Positions 9,107 to 17,763 of a stretch of 64,000 nucleotides of DNA are shown piece by piece; the first letter of the stretch is position 1; each line of letters begins with the position of its first letter. This DNA comes from G965214625 sp965214625 (GTDB lineage: Bacteria; Pseudomonadota; Gammaproteobacteria; Arenicellales; Poriferihabitantaceae), in the NCBI GenBank assembly GCA_965214625.1, contig OZ243962.1, positions 2,480,001 through 2,544,000 on the forward strand. Reading direction: 5' to 3'. The notes beneath the pieces were generated by a model. The model was given only the letters and a program-made list of their open reading frames with translations, was not told where the DNA came from and searched no databases. Both the position numbers and the translations under genes were made by a program.

Positions 9107-9880
9107 ATGATACTGGTCGATTCCCACTGCCATATTGATTTTGATCCACTGTCGGCCGATATCCCCGGGCTGCTGGCGCGAGCCGATGCAAATGAGGTGG
9201 GTTATATGCTCGTGGTGGCGGTCAATCTTGAGGATTATCCACGAATCAAAAAACTGGTTGCCTCGGATGCCCGATTGTTTTCATCGGTGGGGGTTCATCC
9301 GAATCAAACGGACTGCCATGACCCCGAGACCGATGAACTCGTTGCACTGGCGGATGATGCCAATGTGATTGCCATTGGGGAGACCGGGTTGGACTATTTT
9401 CGGTCGGATGGCGATCTCGATTGGCAAAGGGCGCGATTCGAAGTGCATATCGAGGCAGCGAAGCGTTGCGGCAAACCCTTGATTATCCATACCCGGTCTG
9501 CATCTGACGATACCATGCGCATCCTTGAGCAATGCCATGCGGGGGATGTCGGTGGTGTGATGCATTGTTTTGCCGAAGACTGGTCTGTTGCCAAAAGGGC
9601 ATTGGATATTGGTTTTTATATTTCGTTTTCCGGTATCGTGACCTTCAAGAATGCCGGATCCCTTCGGGATGTCGCGGGCAAGGTCCCCATTGACCGGATG
9701 CTGGTTGAAACGGATGCGCCTTATCTGGCCCCGGTCCCGTTCAGAGGCAAGCTCAATGAACCGAGTCTGGTCCGGCACACGGCCCAGGCCATTGCGGACA
9801 TCCGGGGGCAGACGCTATCCGAAGTGGCTCAAAAAACAACCGAGAATTTTTTCAGTTTGTTTACCGCAGCCGTGCGCTGA
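9107..9880 (+). CDS. TatD family metal-dependent hydrolase (YcfH-like DNase)
   Basis: TIM-barrel metal-dependent DNase of the TatD/YcfH family. The 257 residues contain the metal ligands: DSHCHID at 5-11 (two His), GETGLDY (Glu), IHTRS (His), MHCF (His) and ETDAPYL (Asp). The position after holB fits YcfH rather than TatD itself. Substrate cannot be defined further. Confidence 0.92.
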   Translation: MILVDSHCHIDFDPLSADIPGLLARADANEVGYMLVVAVNLEDYPRIKKLVASDARLFSSVGVHPNQTDCHDPETDELVALADDANVIAIGETGLDYFRSDGDLDWQRARFEVHIEAAKRCGKPLIIHTRSASDDTMRILEQCHAGDVGGVMHCFAEDWSVAKRALDIGFYISFSGIVTFKNAGSLRDVAGKVPIDRMLVETDAPYLAPVPFRGKLNEPSLVRHTAQAIADIRGQTLSEVAQKTTENFFSLFTAAVR

Positions 9881-9907
9881 TGTGAAATGGGTTACAGTAT
9901 CTTGTGA

Positions 9908-10183
9908 TCACCCGGCTTGATGATAGCCGGCGGGCAGTTGTCCGTAGTCGCCTTCATTGAAAAGGAACCCGACCAGGTGTTTTTCGATCAGTGCCTGATT
10001 GGCTTGATCGGCAGAATTCAACTGGTACTCATTGATGATCGTGACCAGTCGTTCAAGCCATTGTTGCCAGGCTTCCTTGGAGATATTTTCGTAGATGCGT
10101 GTTCCCAATTCACCCGGGTAGGGCACCTTATCCAAACCCTCCGCTTTTTTTTCAAGGAAGGTACAATGTACAATGCGAGTCAT
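9908..10183 (-). CDS. yggX: Probable Fe(2+)-trafficking protein YggX
   Basis: Small cytosolic protein linked to protection of iron-sulfur clusters against oxidation. The 91 residues beginning MTRIVHCTFLEKKAEGLDKV match YggX in length and sequence, including the lone Cys7 and FNEGDYGQLPAGY near the end. The frame stays open upstream to 10330, but the ATG at 10183 is the conserved start. It diverges from the erpA-like gene, another Fe-S factor, so the pair may share regulation. Confidence 0.94.
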   Translation of the reverse strand: MTRIVHCTFLEKKAEGLDKVPYPGELGTRIYENISKEAWQQWLERLVTIINEYQLNSADQANQALIEKHLVGFLFNEGDYGQLPAGYHQAG

Positions 10184-10328
10184 GATTTGCTTGCCGATAA
10201 CTTGAATATAGTTGCAATGCCGCCATTTAAGTGATATCAAATAGTTCTGGTTCCAGAACCTGGACTGTGCGTGTTGAACAGGTTCCTTGTATCGCGGGAA
10301 CAGAACCCATAACCATCGATAGTCTAAC

Positions 10329-10700
10329 ATGAATCAATATAATTCAATTCTCACCGAAAATGAGCTTGTCGTGACCGACAATGCGAAACAAAAGATTGCC
10401 AGTCTGGTCAAAGACACCCACGGCGAAGCCGCGGCAGTCAGAATTTATGTCACGGGTGGTGGCTGTTCCGGCATGAATTACGGGATGACCTTTGCTGAAG
10501 CGGCAGAGGCAAAGGACAGTATCATGAGTGATGCCGATGGTTTCAAGCTGGTGGTTGACCCGGTCGCGCTCGGATTCCTCGGGGGTGCCGAAGTGGACTA
10601 TGTCGATGATGGCATGAATGCAACCTTTGTGTTCAATAATGTGTTTCAGGCCGTCGGCGGCAGTGGGGCCTGCGGGGGTTGTGGGGGCGGTTCATTTTGA
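10329..10700 (+). CDS. erpA: A-type iron-sulfur cluster insertion protein (ErpA-like)
   Basis: Receives and delivers Fe-S clusters to apo-proteins. 123 residues with the A-type core: GGCSGMNYGMTF (Cys46) and a cysteine-rich tail CGGCGGGSF (Cys115, Cys118). The family normally has C-x-C at the tail; here the spacing is C-x-x-C. The N-terminus resembles ErpA more than IscA, and there is no isc operon nearby. The function as carrier is secure; the exact subtype is likely but not certain. Confidence 0.85.
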   Translation: MNQYNSILTENELVVTDNAKQKIASLVKDTHGEAAAVRIYVTGGGCSGMNYGMTFAEAAEAKDSIMSDADGFKLVVDPVALGFLGGAEVDYVDDGMNATFVFNNVFQAVGGSGACGGCGGGSF

Positions 10701-10725
10701 CCAGGCACCCTTTTATTTTCAGGTT

Positions 10726-11070
10726 ATGCGTCAGGAAATGGCGGTAGGTGATCAAGAAGACCTTGTTGGGGGTAACGGGACCGGGGTAATCGTCGAAAAG
10801 ACCAAGCCGGTTGTCAAGAAGCCGCCCCTTTACAAGGTTCTGCTGTTGAACGATGACTATACCCCGATGGATTTTGTCGTTGTTCTGTTGATGCGCATTT
10901 TCAATATGCGCCAGGAGAAAGCGGAACAGATCATGCTGCACATTCATACCAAGGGCGTCGGGGTATGCGGTGTCTTTCCCCGCGAAATTGCAGAGACCAA
11001 GATGCGTCAGGTGATCGGGTTTGCCCAGAAATACGAGCATCCCTTGCAATGTACCATGGAGAAGGCGTGA
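10726..11070 (+). CDS. clpS: ClpAP adaptor protein ClpS
   Basis: Adaptor that binds N-degron substrates and hands them to ClpAP. The core is clear: YKVLLLNDDYTPMDFVV (the NDD-TPM binding region), HTKGVGVCGVFPREIAETK and the C-terminal EHPLQCTMEKA. The start is uncertain: ATG at 10726 (114 residues) or at 10738 (110 residues), the latter preceded by GTCAGGA. It lies 36 bp before clpA, the standard pairing. Confidence 0.94.
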   Translation: MRQEMAVGDQEDLVGGNGTGVIVEKTKPVVKKPPLYKVLLLNDDYTPMDFVVVLLMRIFNMRQEKAEQIMLHIHTKGVGVCGVFPREIAETKMRQVIGFAQKYEHPLQCTMEKA

Positions 11071-11106
11071 CGCAGTCGGAAAGTGGCATGACACAAAACG
11101 CAGAAC

Positions 11107-13353
11107 ATGTTATCTGAGCAACTCGAAGCGGCGATTGGCAGTGCGGTCAGTCTTGCTGCGAACAAGCGGCACGAGATCATTACCATTGAGCATCTTCTTT
11201 TTGCGTTGCTGGATGACCGTCAAACGTGCAATACCATTGTCGCCTGTGGCGGGAAAATCGAAACCCTGAAAAAGGCGTTATCCGAGTATCTGAATAACGA
11301 TATCCCGCTGATAGATGAAGAACATGAGGCCGAGCCCCAGCCGGGTATCGGGTTTCAAAGAGTGTTGCAAAGGGCGATCATGCATGTGCAGACCTCGGGC
11401 AAAAAGGAAGTTGAGGGGAATAATGTATTGGTTGCCGTGTTCAGCGAAAAGGAGTCCCATGCGGTTTATTTTCTGGGACAACAGGGAATCAATCGATTTG
11501 ATGTCGTCAACTATATTTCCCATGGCATCACGAGAATCCCGGAGGGGAGTCGATTGCCTGCACCGGAGGCAACCGAGAACTTCGAATCGGAAGGACGACC
11601 GGCGGACGAGGACAGTCCACTGGATCTCTATACGATCAACCTCAACAAGCTGGCCGGGCTGGGTAAAATCGATCCGCTGATCGGCCGTCAAAAGGAACTG
11701 AACAGAACGATACAGGTATTGTGTCGTCGCCAGAAGAATAACCCGTTGCTTGTCGGGGAAGCGGGCGTCGGGAAAACCGCTTTGGCCGAAGGGTTGGCCA
11801 GAAATATCGTCAACCAGTCGGTCCCCGAAGTGCTGCAAAATCACACGATTTATTCCCTTGATATGGGTGCATTGCTTGCCGGGGCAAAATATCGCGGTGA
11901 TTTTGAACAGCGGCTCAAAGCAGTGCTAAAGGCATTGGATACGGAACAAAATGCGATCTTGTTTATCGATGAGATTCATACGATCATCGGAGCGGGCGCG
12001 GTTTCGGGCGGATCGCTGGATGCGTCCAATCTGCTCAAGCCGATGCTCGCATCAGGCGAATTGAAGTGTATCGGTTCAACGACCTATCAGGAATACAGGG
12101 GAATATTCGAAAAGGATCGGGCCTTGTCCAGACGGTTCCAGAAAATCGATATCGTCGAACCGACGATTGATGAAGCGGTTGATATCTTGCGAGGTCTGAA
12201 ATCGGGTTTCGAGAAGCATCATGAAGTCAGGTATACGTTGCCTGCCTTGCGGTCTGCGGTGGAGCTTTCCGCCCGATACCTGTCCGAGAAGAAATTACCT
12301 GATACCGCGATTGATGTGATTGATGAGGCCGGTGCCAAAACGCGATTGACCGGACGGCAAGCCCGAAAGAAGACCATTGGGGTCAAGGACATAGAAAACA
12401 TGGTAGCGGACATCGCGAGAATACCGCCGAAACATGTTTCAGCCTCGGACATCAGATCGCTGAAAAATCTCGAAAGGGATCTGAAAATGGTGGTTTTCGG
12501 TCAGGATATTGCCATCGCCGCCTTGGCGTCTTCCATCAAGCTGGCCAGGTCCGGGCTTGGAAATGTGGACAGGCCGATTGCTTCGTTTTTGTTTTCCGGC
12601 CCGACCGGAGTCGGTAAAACCGAGGTAACCAAGCAGCTGGCCCATATCCTGGGTATCGAGTTTATCCGTTTTGACATGTCGGAATACATGGAAAGGCATA
12701 CCGTTTCGCGTTTGATCGGAGCACCACCGGGATATGTCGGGTTTGATCAGGGAGGGCTGTTGACCGATGCAATCAATAAACATCCCCATGCCGTGCTGTT
12801 GTTTGATGAAATCGAAAAGGCGCATCCTGATGTGTTCAACCTGTTGCTTCAGGTCATGGATTATGGTGCATTGACTGACAATAACGGCAGAAAGTCGGAT
12901 TTCAGAAACGTCATTATTATCATGACGACCAATGCAGGCGCCGAACAGGCATCTCGGGAGACAATGGGATTTGTGACCCAGGACCACAGTGTCGATGATA
13001 TGGAGGCGATTAAAAAAATATTCACGCCGGAGTTTCGCAATCGGCTGGACAATATCATTCGGTTCAAGGGACTGAATGAGCAGACCATCCTTCATGTCGT
13101 CAGAAAGTTCATTTTGGAACTGGAGCAGCAGTTGGCCGATAAACAGGTCACGATTGAAGTCGATGCCAGGGCGATCCAATGGCTGGCAGAGAAGGGGTAC
13201 GATGTCGCCATGGGTGCCCGACCGATGGCCAGGGTGATCCAGGAATATATCAAGCAACCCCTTGCCGAAGAACTGCTGTTTGGGAAACTGTCCAGGGGCG
13301 GACACGTCAAAGTGAAAACGAAAAAAGCTGTTTTAACCTTCGAGTTGTCGTAG
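11107..13353 (+). CDS. clpA: ATP-dependent Clp protease ATP-binding subunit ClpA
   Basis: Hexameric AAA+ unfoldase feeding ClpP. 748 residues: an N-domain (1-150) that binds ClpS, a first AAA+ module with GEAGVGKTAL and FIDEIHTIIGAG, and a second module with GPTGVGKTEV and LLFDEIEKAHPD, ending in the ClpB-type small domain. The length is normal. clpP is not in this window. The overlap of clpS and clpA in one transcript is likely. Confidence 0.97.
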   Translation: MLSEQLEAAIGSAVSLAANKRHEIITIEHLLFALLDDRQTCNTIVACGGKIETLKKALSEYLNNDIPLIDEEHEAEPQPGIGFQRVLQRAIMHVQTSGKKEVEGNNVLVAVFSEKESHAVYFLGQQGINRFDVVNYISHGITRIPEGSRLPAPEATENFESEGRPADEDSPLDLYTINLNKLAGLGKIDPLIGRQKELNRTIQVLCRRQKNNPLLVGEAGVGKTALAEGLARNIVNQSVPEVLQNHTIYSLDMGALLAGAKYRGDFEQRLKAVLKALDTEQNAILFIDEIHTIIGAGAVSGGSLDASNLLKPMLASGELKCIGSTTYQEYRGIFEKDRALSRRFQKIDIVEPTIDEAVDILRGLKSGFEKHHEVRYTLPALRSAVELSARYLSEKKLPDTAIDVIDEAGAKTRLTGRQARKKTIGVKDIENMVADIARIPPKHVSASDIRSLKNLERDLKMVVFGQDIAIAALASSIKLARSGLGNVDRPIASFLFSGPTGVGKTEVTKQLAHILGIEFIRFDMSEYMERHTVSRLIGAPPGYVGFDQGGLLTDAINKHPHAVLLFDEIEKAHPDVFNLLLQVMDYGALTDNNGRKSDFRNVIIIMTTNAGAEQASRETMGFVTQDHSVDDMEAIKKIFTPEFRNRLDNIIRFKGLNEQTILHVVRKFILELEQQLADKQVTIEVDARAIQWLAEKGYDVAMGARPMARVIQEYIKQPLAEELLFGKLSRGGHVKVKTKKAVLTFELS

Positions 13354-13558
13354 TTCGCTTTTCCGTTTTGATGGGTCGGTCTGGTCAATACGGACCCTGA
13401 CGGTGCAATACAAGACGGTCAAATCAGATAGTCCGTGCACTCCCTACAATGCGAAGGCATAACATTACGTTTTAAATCACAGGGAGTTTTGTTATCATCC
13501 AACATCCCGTCTAGATGGACAGACACTACCCACGACAATTTATCTGAGGACATTATAA

Positions 13559-14833
13559 ATGAAGCTAGAATCGCTGGCTCTGCACCATGGCTATAAATCC
13601 GAAGCGACCACCAGGGCGGCCGCTGTTCCGATTTACCAGACCACTTCCTATACATTTGACGATACCCAGTATGGGGCCGATTTGTTCGATCTCAAAATCA
13701 TGGGGAATATCTACACCCGGATCATGAACCCGACCCAGGACGTCTTGGAACAACGGGTTGCAGCAATGGAAGGCGGTGTGGCCGGATTGGCGGTATCGTC
13801 CGGTATGGCAGCGATTACCTATTCGATTCAATGTATTACCCAGACAGGTGACAATATCGTCAGCACCAGCGAACTGTATGGCGGGACGTACAACCTGTTT
13901 GCACATTCCCTGCCTAAACAGGGGGTGGATGTCAGGATGGCATCAGCGGACGATTTTGACGGACTGGAAGCGCTGATTGATGACAGGACAAGAGCGGTAT
14001 TCTGTGAGTCCATCGGCAATCCCCTGGGGAATGTGGTCGATCTGGAAAGACTGTCGGCGATTGCACATCGACATGGGATCCCGCTGATTGTCGATAACAC
14101 GGTTCCGACCCCCTATCTGTGCAAGGCCTTTGATTTCGGTGCGGATATCATCGTGCATTCATTGACCAAGTATATCGGTGGTCACGGTACCTCCATCGGA
14201 GGGATGATTGTCGATTCGGGCAAGTTTGACTGGGTGGCCAATAAGGATCGATTCCCGATGCTCAATGAACCGGACCCGTCGTATCACGGCGTGGTTTATA
14301 CCGAAGCGTTGGGGCCGGCCGCCTATATCGGTCGGTGTCGCGTGGTTCCATTGAGAAATACCGGTTCTGCAATCGCGCCACAAAATGCATTCCTGTGTCT
14401 GCAGGGGTTGGAGACTTTGGGGCTCAGAATGGAAAAACACTGTGAAAATGCAATGGCGGTAGCACAATACCTGTCCTCGCATCCGCAGGTGAGCTGGGTC
14501 AATTATGCCGCACTGCCAGACAGCCAGTTTCACGCTAACTGTCAAAAAATTACCGGTGGCAGGGCATCCGGGATATTGAGTTTCGGTATTCAAGGCGGAA
14601 GGGAGGCTGGCGCCAAGTTTATCGATGCGCTGCAGATGATCTTACGGCTGGTGAATATCGGTGATGCCAAGTCACTGGCCTGTCATCCTGCTACAACCAC
14701 ACATCGCCAGTTGAATGGCGAAGAGCTTGCAACAGCAGGCGTCAGTGAAGACATGGTGCGGATTTCAGTCGGAATTGAACATATCGACGATATCATTGCC
14801 GATATCAGTCAGGCTCTCGACGCAGCAGCCTGA
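13559..14833 (+). CDS. O-acetylhomoserine sulfhydrylase-type PLP enzyme (MetY family)
   Basis: PLP-dependent Cys/Met metabolism enzyme. 424 residues, the length typical of O-acetylhomoserine/O-acetylserine sulfhydrylases and longer than MetB/MetC. The PLP Lys lies in HSLTKYIGGHGTSIGG, with YTRIMNPT and SSGMAAI also typical. It most likely makes homocysteine from O-acetylhomoserine and sulfide. A metB-like activity is a weaker alternative. The ribosome binding site TGAGGA precedes the ATG. No SAM riboswitch was recognised in the 205-bp upstream region. Confidence 0.88.
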   Translation: MKLESLALHHGYKSEATTRAAAVPIYQTTSYTFDDTQYGADLFDLKIMGNIYTRIMNPTQDVLEQRVAAMEGGVAGLAVSSGMAAITYSIQCITQTGDNIVSTSELYGGTYNLFAHSLPKQGVDVRMASADDFDGLEALIDDRTRAVFCESIGNPLGNVVDLERLSAIAHRHGIPLIVDNTVPTPYLCKAFDFGADIIVHSLTKYIGGHGTSIGGMIVDSGKFDWVANKDRFPMLNEPDPSYHGVVYTEALGPAAYIGRCRVVPLRNTGSAIAPQNAFLCLQGLETLGLRMEKHCENAMAVAQYLSSHPQVSWVNYAALPDSQFHANCQKITGGRASGILSFGIQGGREAGAKFIDALQMILRLVNIGDAKSLACHPATTTHRQLNGEELATAGVSEDMVRISVGIEHIDDIIADISQALDAAA

Positions 14834-14963
14834 TCGCTGCCGGGGTCGGAATCCCTGCCGCCCGGATTGGCCGGATACGTTTCGCCAACACCGGGAGCGC
14901 ATCGCGGTGGCGATCGGCGCGGGCGCACCAAAGGGCGCGCGCTGAAGGGGCCCTGGTCGGGGG

Positions 14964-15680
14964 ATGAACATTCGAGAATCCGTCATTGCCGCCCTGCGTG
15001 ATGCCGCCGACCCGGTCAGGGCACCGCAGCAGCAGGCATACATGAAGTCGGACATGCCCTACCTGGGGGTGGGTGTGCCGCAAAGCCGCCGCATTGCGAG
15101 CGCCGTGTTCTCGAGGCACCCGCTGCCGGACGCCGACGCTTGGGAGGCGGCCATTCTCGACCTCTGGCGCCGGGCCGCCCACCGCGAGGAACGCTACGTG
15201 GCGGTCGAGTTGCTGCTCTTCCGGCGCTATTCGAGCTGGCTTGAGCCGACGCGCCTTCCCATGATCGAGGAGATGGTGGTCACCGGCGCCTGGTGGGATT
15301 ACGTGGACGCGATTGCCGGCCGCGGGGTGGGGGCCATGCTCGCCGCACATCCCAGCCCGATGAAGGCCATCTTGCGGGAGTGGGCGAGTGACGGCGACAT
15401 TTGGAAGCGGCGAACCGCCATTCTCGCCCAACTCCGCGCGAAGCAAGGGACGGATCCGAACCTGCTCGCCGACGCGATCCGGCCGTCCATCGACCACCCG
15501 GAGTTCTTTCTTCGCAAGGGTATCGGCTGGGCGCTCCGCGAGTACTCCAAGACCGATCCGGGATGGGTGACGGCGTTCGTGGACGTGCATCCCGGGCTCT
15601 CCACGCTGAGCCGGCGCGAAGCGCTCAAGCACCTGGAGCGTCAACGCCAACGGAGGTCTGCGACAGGGCCTCCGGACTGA
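14964..15680 (+). CDS. DNA alkylation repair protein (AlkD-like HEAT-repeat glycosylase family)
   Basis: Likely removes alkylated bases from DNA. 238 residues, almost all helical HEAT-like repeats, with the family signatures AWWDYVDAIA (about 110-119) and FFLRKGIGWALREYSKTDPGWV (about 190-211). Base composition jumps here: the gene and its flanks (about 14840-15890) are visibly richer in G+C than neighbours, with codons strongly favouring G/C in third position. Together with the adjacent IS91 fragment and integrase remnant this points to horizontal acquisition. The long reading frame on the opposite strand is a by-product of high GC. Confidence 0.88.
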   Translation: MNIRESVIAALRDAADPVRAPQQQAYMKSDMPYLGVGVPQSRRIASAVFSRHPLPDADAWEAAILDLWRRAAHREERYVAVELLLFRRYSSWLEPTRLPMIEEMVVTGAWWDYVDAIAGRGVGAMLAAHPSPMKAILREWASDGDIWKRRTAILAQLRAKQGTDPNLLADAIRPSIDHPEFFLRKGIGWALREYSKTDPGWVTAFVDVHPGLSTLSRREALKHLERQRQRRSATGPPD

Positions 15681-15744
15681 AGCTGTCCCCAACGCAGTGT
15701 TCCACGGCGTTTCGCATCGTTTTCATCGGCGCCCGTCGCCGCCC

Positions 15745-15893
15745 GAGGTGCCAACCTACCCACTACGGTTCCTGTTCGCGACACGCCTCGCGGTGCTCTC
15801 CAAAGTCCTGGGCATCGTCTACCGGGCGATCTCCATCCGCCGCGCCGGATTGCGCGTGGGCGCCGATGCCCGCACTGGCGCCGTTACCCTGCC
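15745..15893 (+). pseudogene. Fragment of an IS91-type transposase
   Basis: About 50 codons read YPLRFLFATRLAVLSKVLGI, then VYRAIS and RAGLR, then ARTGAVTL. This resembles an internal stretch of IS91-family Y2 transposases, which in intact copies continues into the IQRFGSALN and HFHML region. Here the match stops abruptly at about 15893, where the integrase-bearing DNA begins, and nothing before it looks like the transposase N-terminus. It is a remnant without function. Recognition is from memory of the family and should be confirmed by search. Confidence 0.6.
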
Positions 15894-15897
15894 ATCA

Positions 15898-17139
15898 CTA
15901 GTTAATAACTTTCAATTGCCTCGCACCTGAAAGGTTAAGGTTCCCTTCTGCGGAAGACTCAATGTAGTCAGACCACCAGCGTATCATTATTCTCCTGCGT
16001 TCCAGATACTCGGCCCGATTGTACGTACCTCTGACATCATTTGTATCTATATGAGCCAATGCAGACTCAATAATGTCAGGATCAAAGCCCTGCTCGTTCA
16101 GTATGGTACTGGCCAGAGCCCTGAGGCCATGTGCTACCAGCTGGCGGCCATAACCCATTCGTTTAAGTGCCATGCTAGCAGTTGCTGGATGAGCATGGGT
16201 TCCAGGATTTCTGTCTGCAGGAAATACATATTCCTTATTTGCGCTAATTGGTTTCATTACTTCCAGAAAGACCGGCATTTGTGGTGAAAGTGGAACTCTG
16301 TGAGGGCGTTTCTTTTTCATGCCCACGGCAGGAATAGCCCACAAATTTTTTTCAGATCTATTTCTTCCCATCTTATACCAGCAGCCTCACTTGGCTTTGT
16401 CATTGTATGCAATTGCCGCTCAATTAGACATCGAGTAGTTTTCTTGATACTGGCATTGGCAATGGCTTTCATCAATTCAGGAAGCTGCTCCGGGCTTAGG
16501 GTAGGCATGTGGTTTTTTTGTGGCGAAGCAAATGCCTTGCTGACTCCAGAGAGACAGTTTGCAGCTACTAGGTCTGTATTCACTGCATAAACCATAATCT
16601 CATTCAATCTCTGAATTAAACGTTTTACGGTTTCTAGGGAACCTTTCGTTGCTAAGGGCTCTAAGACTTCGATAACATGCTTGGCTCTGATTTTATGGAT
16701 AGGGAGTTTGCCAAGTTTGGGAAGAATATGAAGTTCTAGCGACCTATAGATATCTTCTGCATGTGATTCGGATACCCGGCTGCTTTTAATCTGAATCCAC
16801 CGATTGATTACCGCTTCCAGTGTATTTTTATTTTTTTCTGCACTGAGCCTTTCCTTATTCGCACTCATGCTCAATGGGGTCAATACCATCAATGAGTAAC
16901 TGCCGGTATTTATTTCGTTTTGCCCTTGCCTTAGCTAGAGTAAGGGTAGGGTATTCTCCAAGCGTAATCGCTACGCGCTTTTTAGCAAAAGGCCTGACAA
17001 AATTGAAAACCCAGACCTTATATCCGCTAGGTTTGATTTTGAGGTATAAACCTTTCCCGTCAGCTAGGCTATAAATCTTGACCTTGGGTTTGGCGTGTTT
17101 AATTTCTGTATCGCTAAGAGGCCGGGTAGTATTTGGCCT
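15898..17139 (-). pseudogene. P4-type tyrosine integrase, inactivated
   Basis: Three reading frames on the minus strand join into one phage-P4-type integrase. The N-terminal DUF4102 part (about 17139-16858, LSDTEIKHAKP ... GEYPTLTLAKARAKR) ends at TAA 16855-16857. The core-binding and first catalytic part (about 16880-16318) breaks at a run of seven A/T bases at 16346-16352. The C-terminal part (16371-15898) has HGLRALAST and the catalytic Tyr in YNRAEYLERRR. No start codon is left in the first frame, and the family's first catalytic Arg appears as Lys in TMTKPSEAAG. It sits directly downstream of ssrA in the same direction, the usual site of such islands. Confidence 0.88.
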
Positions 17140-17141
17140 TT

Positions 17142-17182
17142 AATGTAATACGCTGTTCAATAATTTCGTTCCGTATTACATT
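17142..17182. repeat. 11-bp perfect inverted repeat between integrase and ssrA
   Basis: AATGTAATACG at 17142-17152 and CGTATTACATT at 17172-17182 are perfect inverse complements around a 19-bp spacer. They lie just upstream of the integrase reading frame, where an operator or recombinase/excisionase site would be expected. Function not shown. Confidence 0.7.
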
Positions 17183-17270
17183 GAGCATTACAATAAACAC
17201 CAGATTTTACAATACCTCCCCGTATCCTATGAGGCTAATATACTCGATAAGCTACTGTTTAATAATATTT

Positions 17271-17300
17271 TATTGGATGTTATTGGACTTTATGGGAAGT
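17271..17300. repeat. Three 10-bp direct repeats next to the tmRNA 3' end
   Basis: TATTGGATGT, TATTGGACTT and TATGGGAAGT follow each other without gaps. They abut the tmRNA 3' end at 17306. Spacing of one helical turn suggests arm-type integrase binding sites, but this is inference. Confidence 0.45.
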
Positions 17301-17305
17301 CTCAG

Positions 17306-17662
17306 TGGTGGAGGTGGCGGGAATCGAACCCGCGTCCGTAGATCCTACACACATCGGCAACTACATGTTTAGTCTGCGTTTTGAATTAACCAACCTGCCA
17401 GTAGGCAGACGCACTTACAGGTCAGCGAGCCCGATTGATTTTAACCGTCAGATAACGAGCGGACCTGACTGGCGAGCCTTTCTTCGATGACCTCTCGAAT
17501 CCTGACCGGAAGGCAAATCAGGTGAAAGGATTAGCCGGACTAGGCAGCTAATGCGTAGTTGTCGTCGTTGGCAACTATAGTGTTGTAGCTGGATTTACGA
17601 GGAAATCTACACCTCGACATGCTCCAATGGCTTCGCGACCGACGTCGAAGCCAGTCACCCCC
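17306..17662 (-). ncRNA. ssrA: Transfer-messenger RNA (tmRNA)
   Basis: Rescues stalled ribosomes together with SmpB. On the minus strand the RNA starts GGGGGTGACTGGCTTCGACG at 17662 and ends with the tRNA-like arm GGTTCGATTCCCGCCACC and encoded CCA (17306-17308). The tag frame at 17572-17540 reads ANDDNYALAA and then TAG, giving AANDDNYALAA with the first alanine from the charged tmRNA. The length of about 357 nt is typical. smpB lies about 100 bp upstream on the same strand. An integrase remnant follows the 3' end. Confidence 0.97.
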
Positions 17663-17763
17663 ATTCAGGCCATGATTGTACCATACGACGTCATGATCAG
17701 CAGAGCAATTTTATCGATTTTGCCGGTTATTGGATGCGAAACCGGCTTCGCGGTCTGTCCGAA

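Noticed and set aside
12439..13305. 288-residue open frame on the minus strand
   Set aside because: Antisense shadow of the highly conserved second AAA+ module of clpA.
13354..13558. SAM riboswitch or MetJ boxes upstream of the MetY-type gene
   Set aside because: No SAM-riboswitch core was seen, and the GTCT/AGAC-like words near 13510 do not form tandem 8-bp MetJ boxes.
14805..15692. 295-residue open frame on the minus strand
   Set aside because: Antisense to the AlkD-like gene; long antisense frames are expected in GC-rich DNA.
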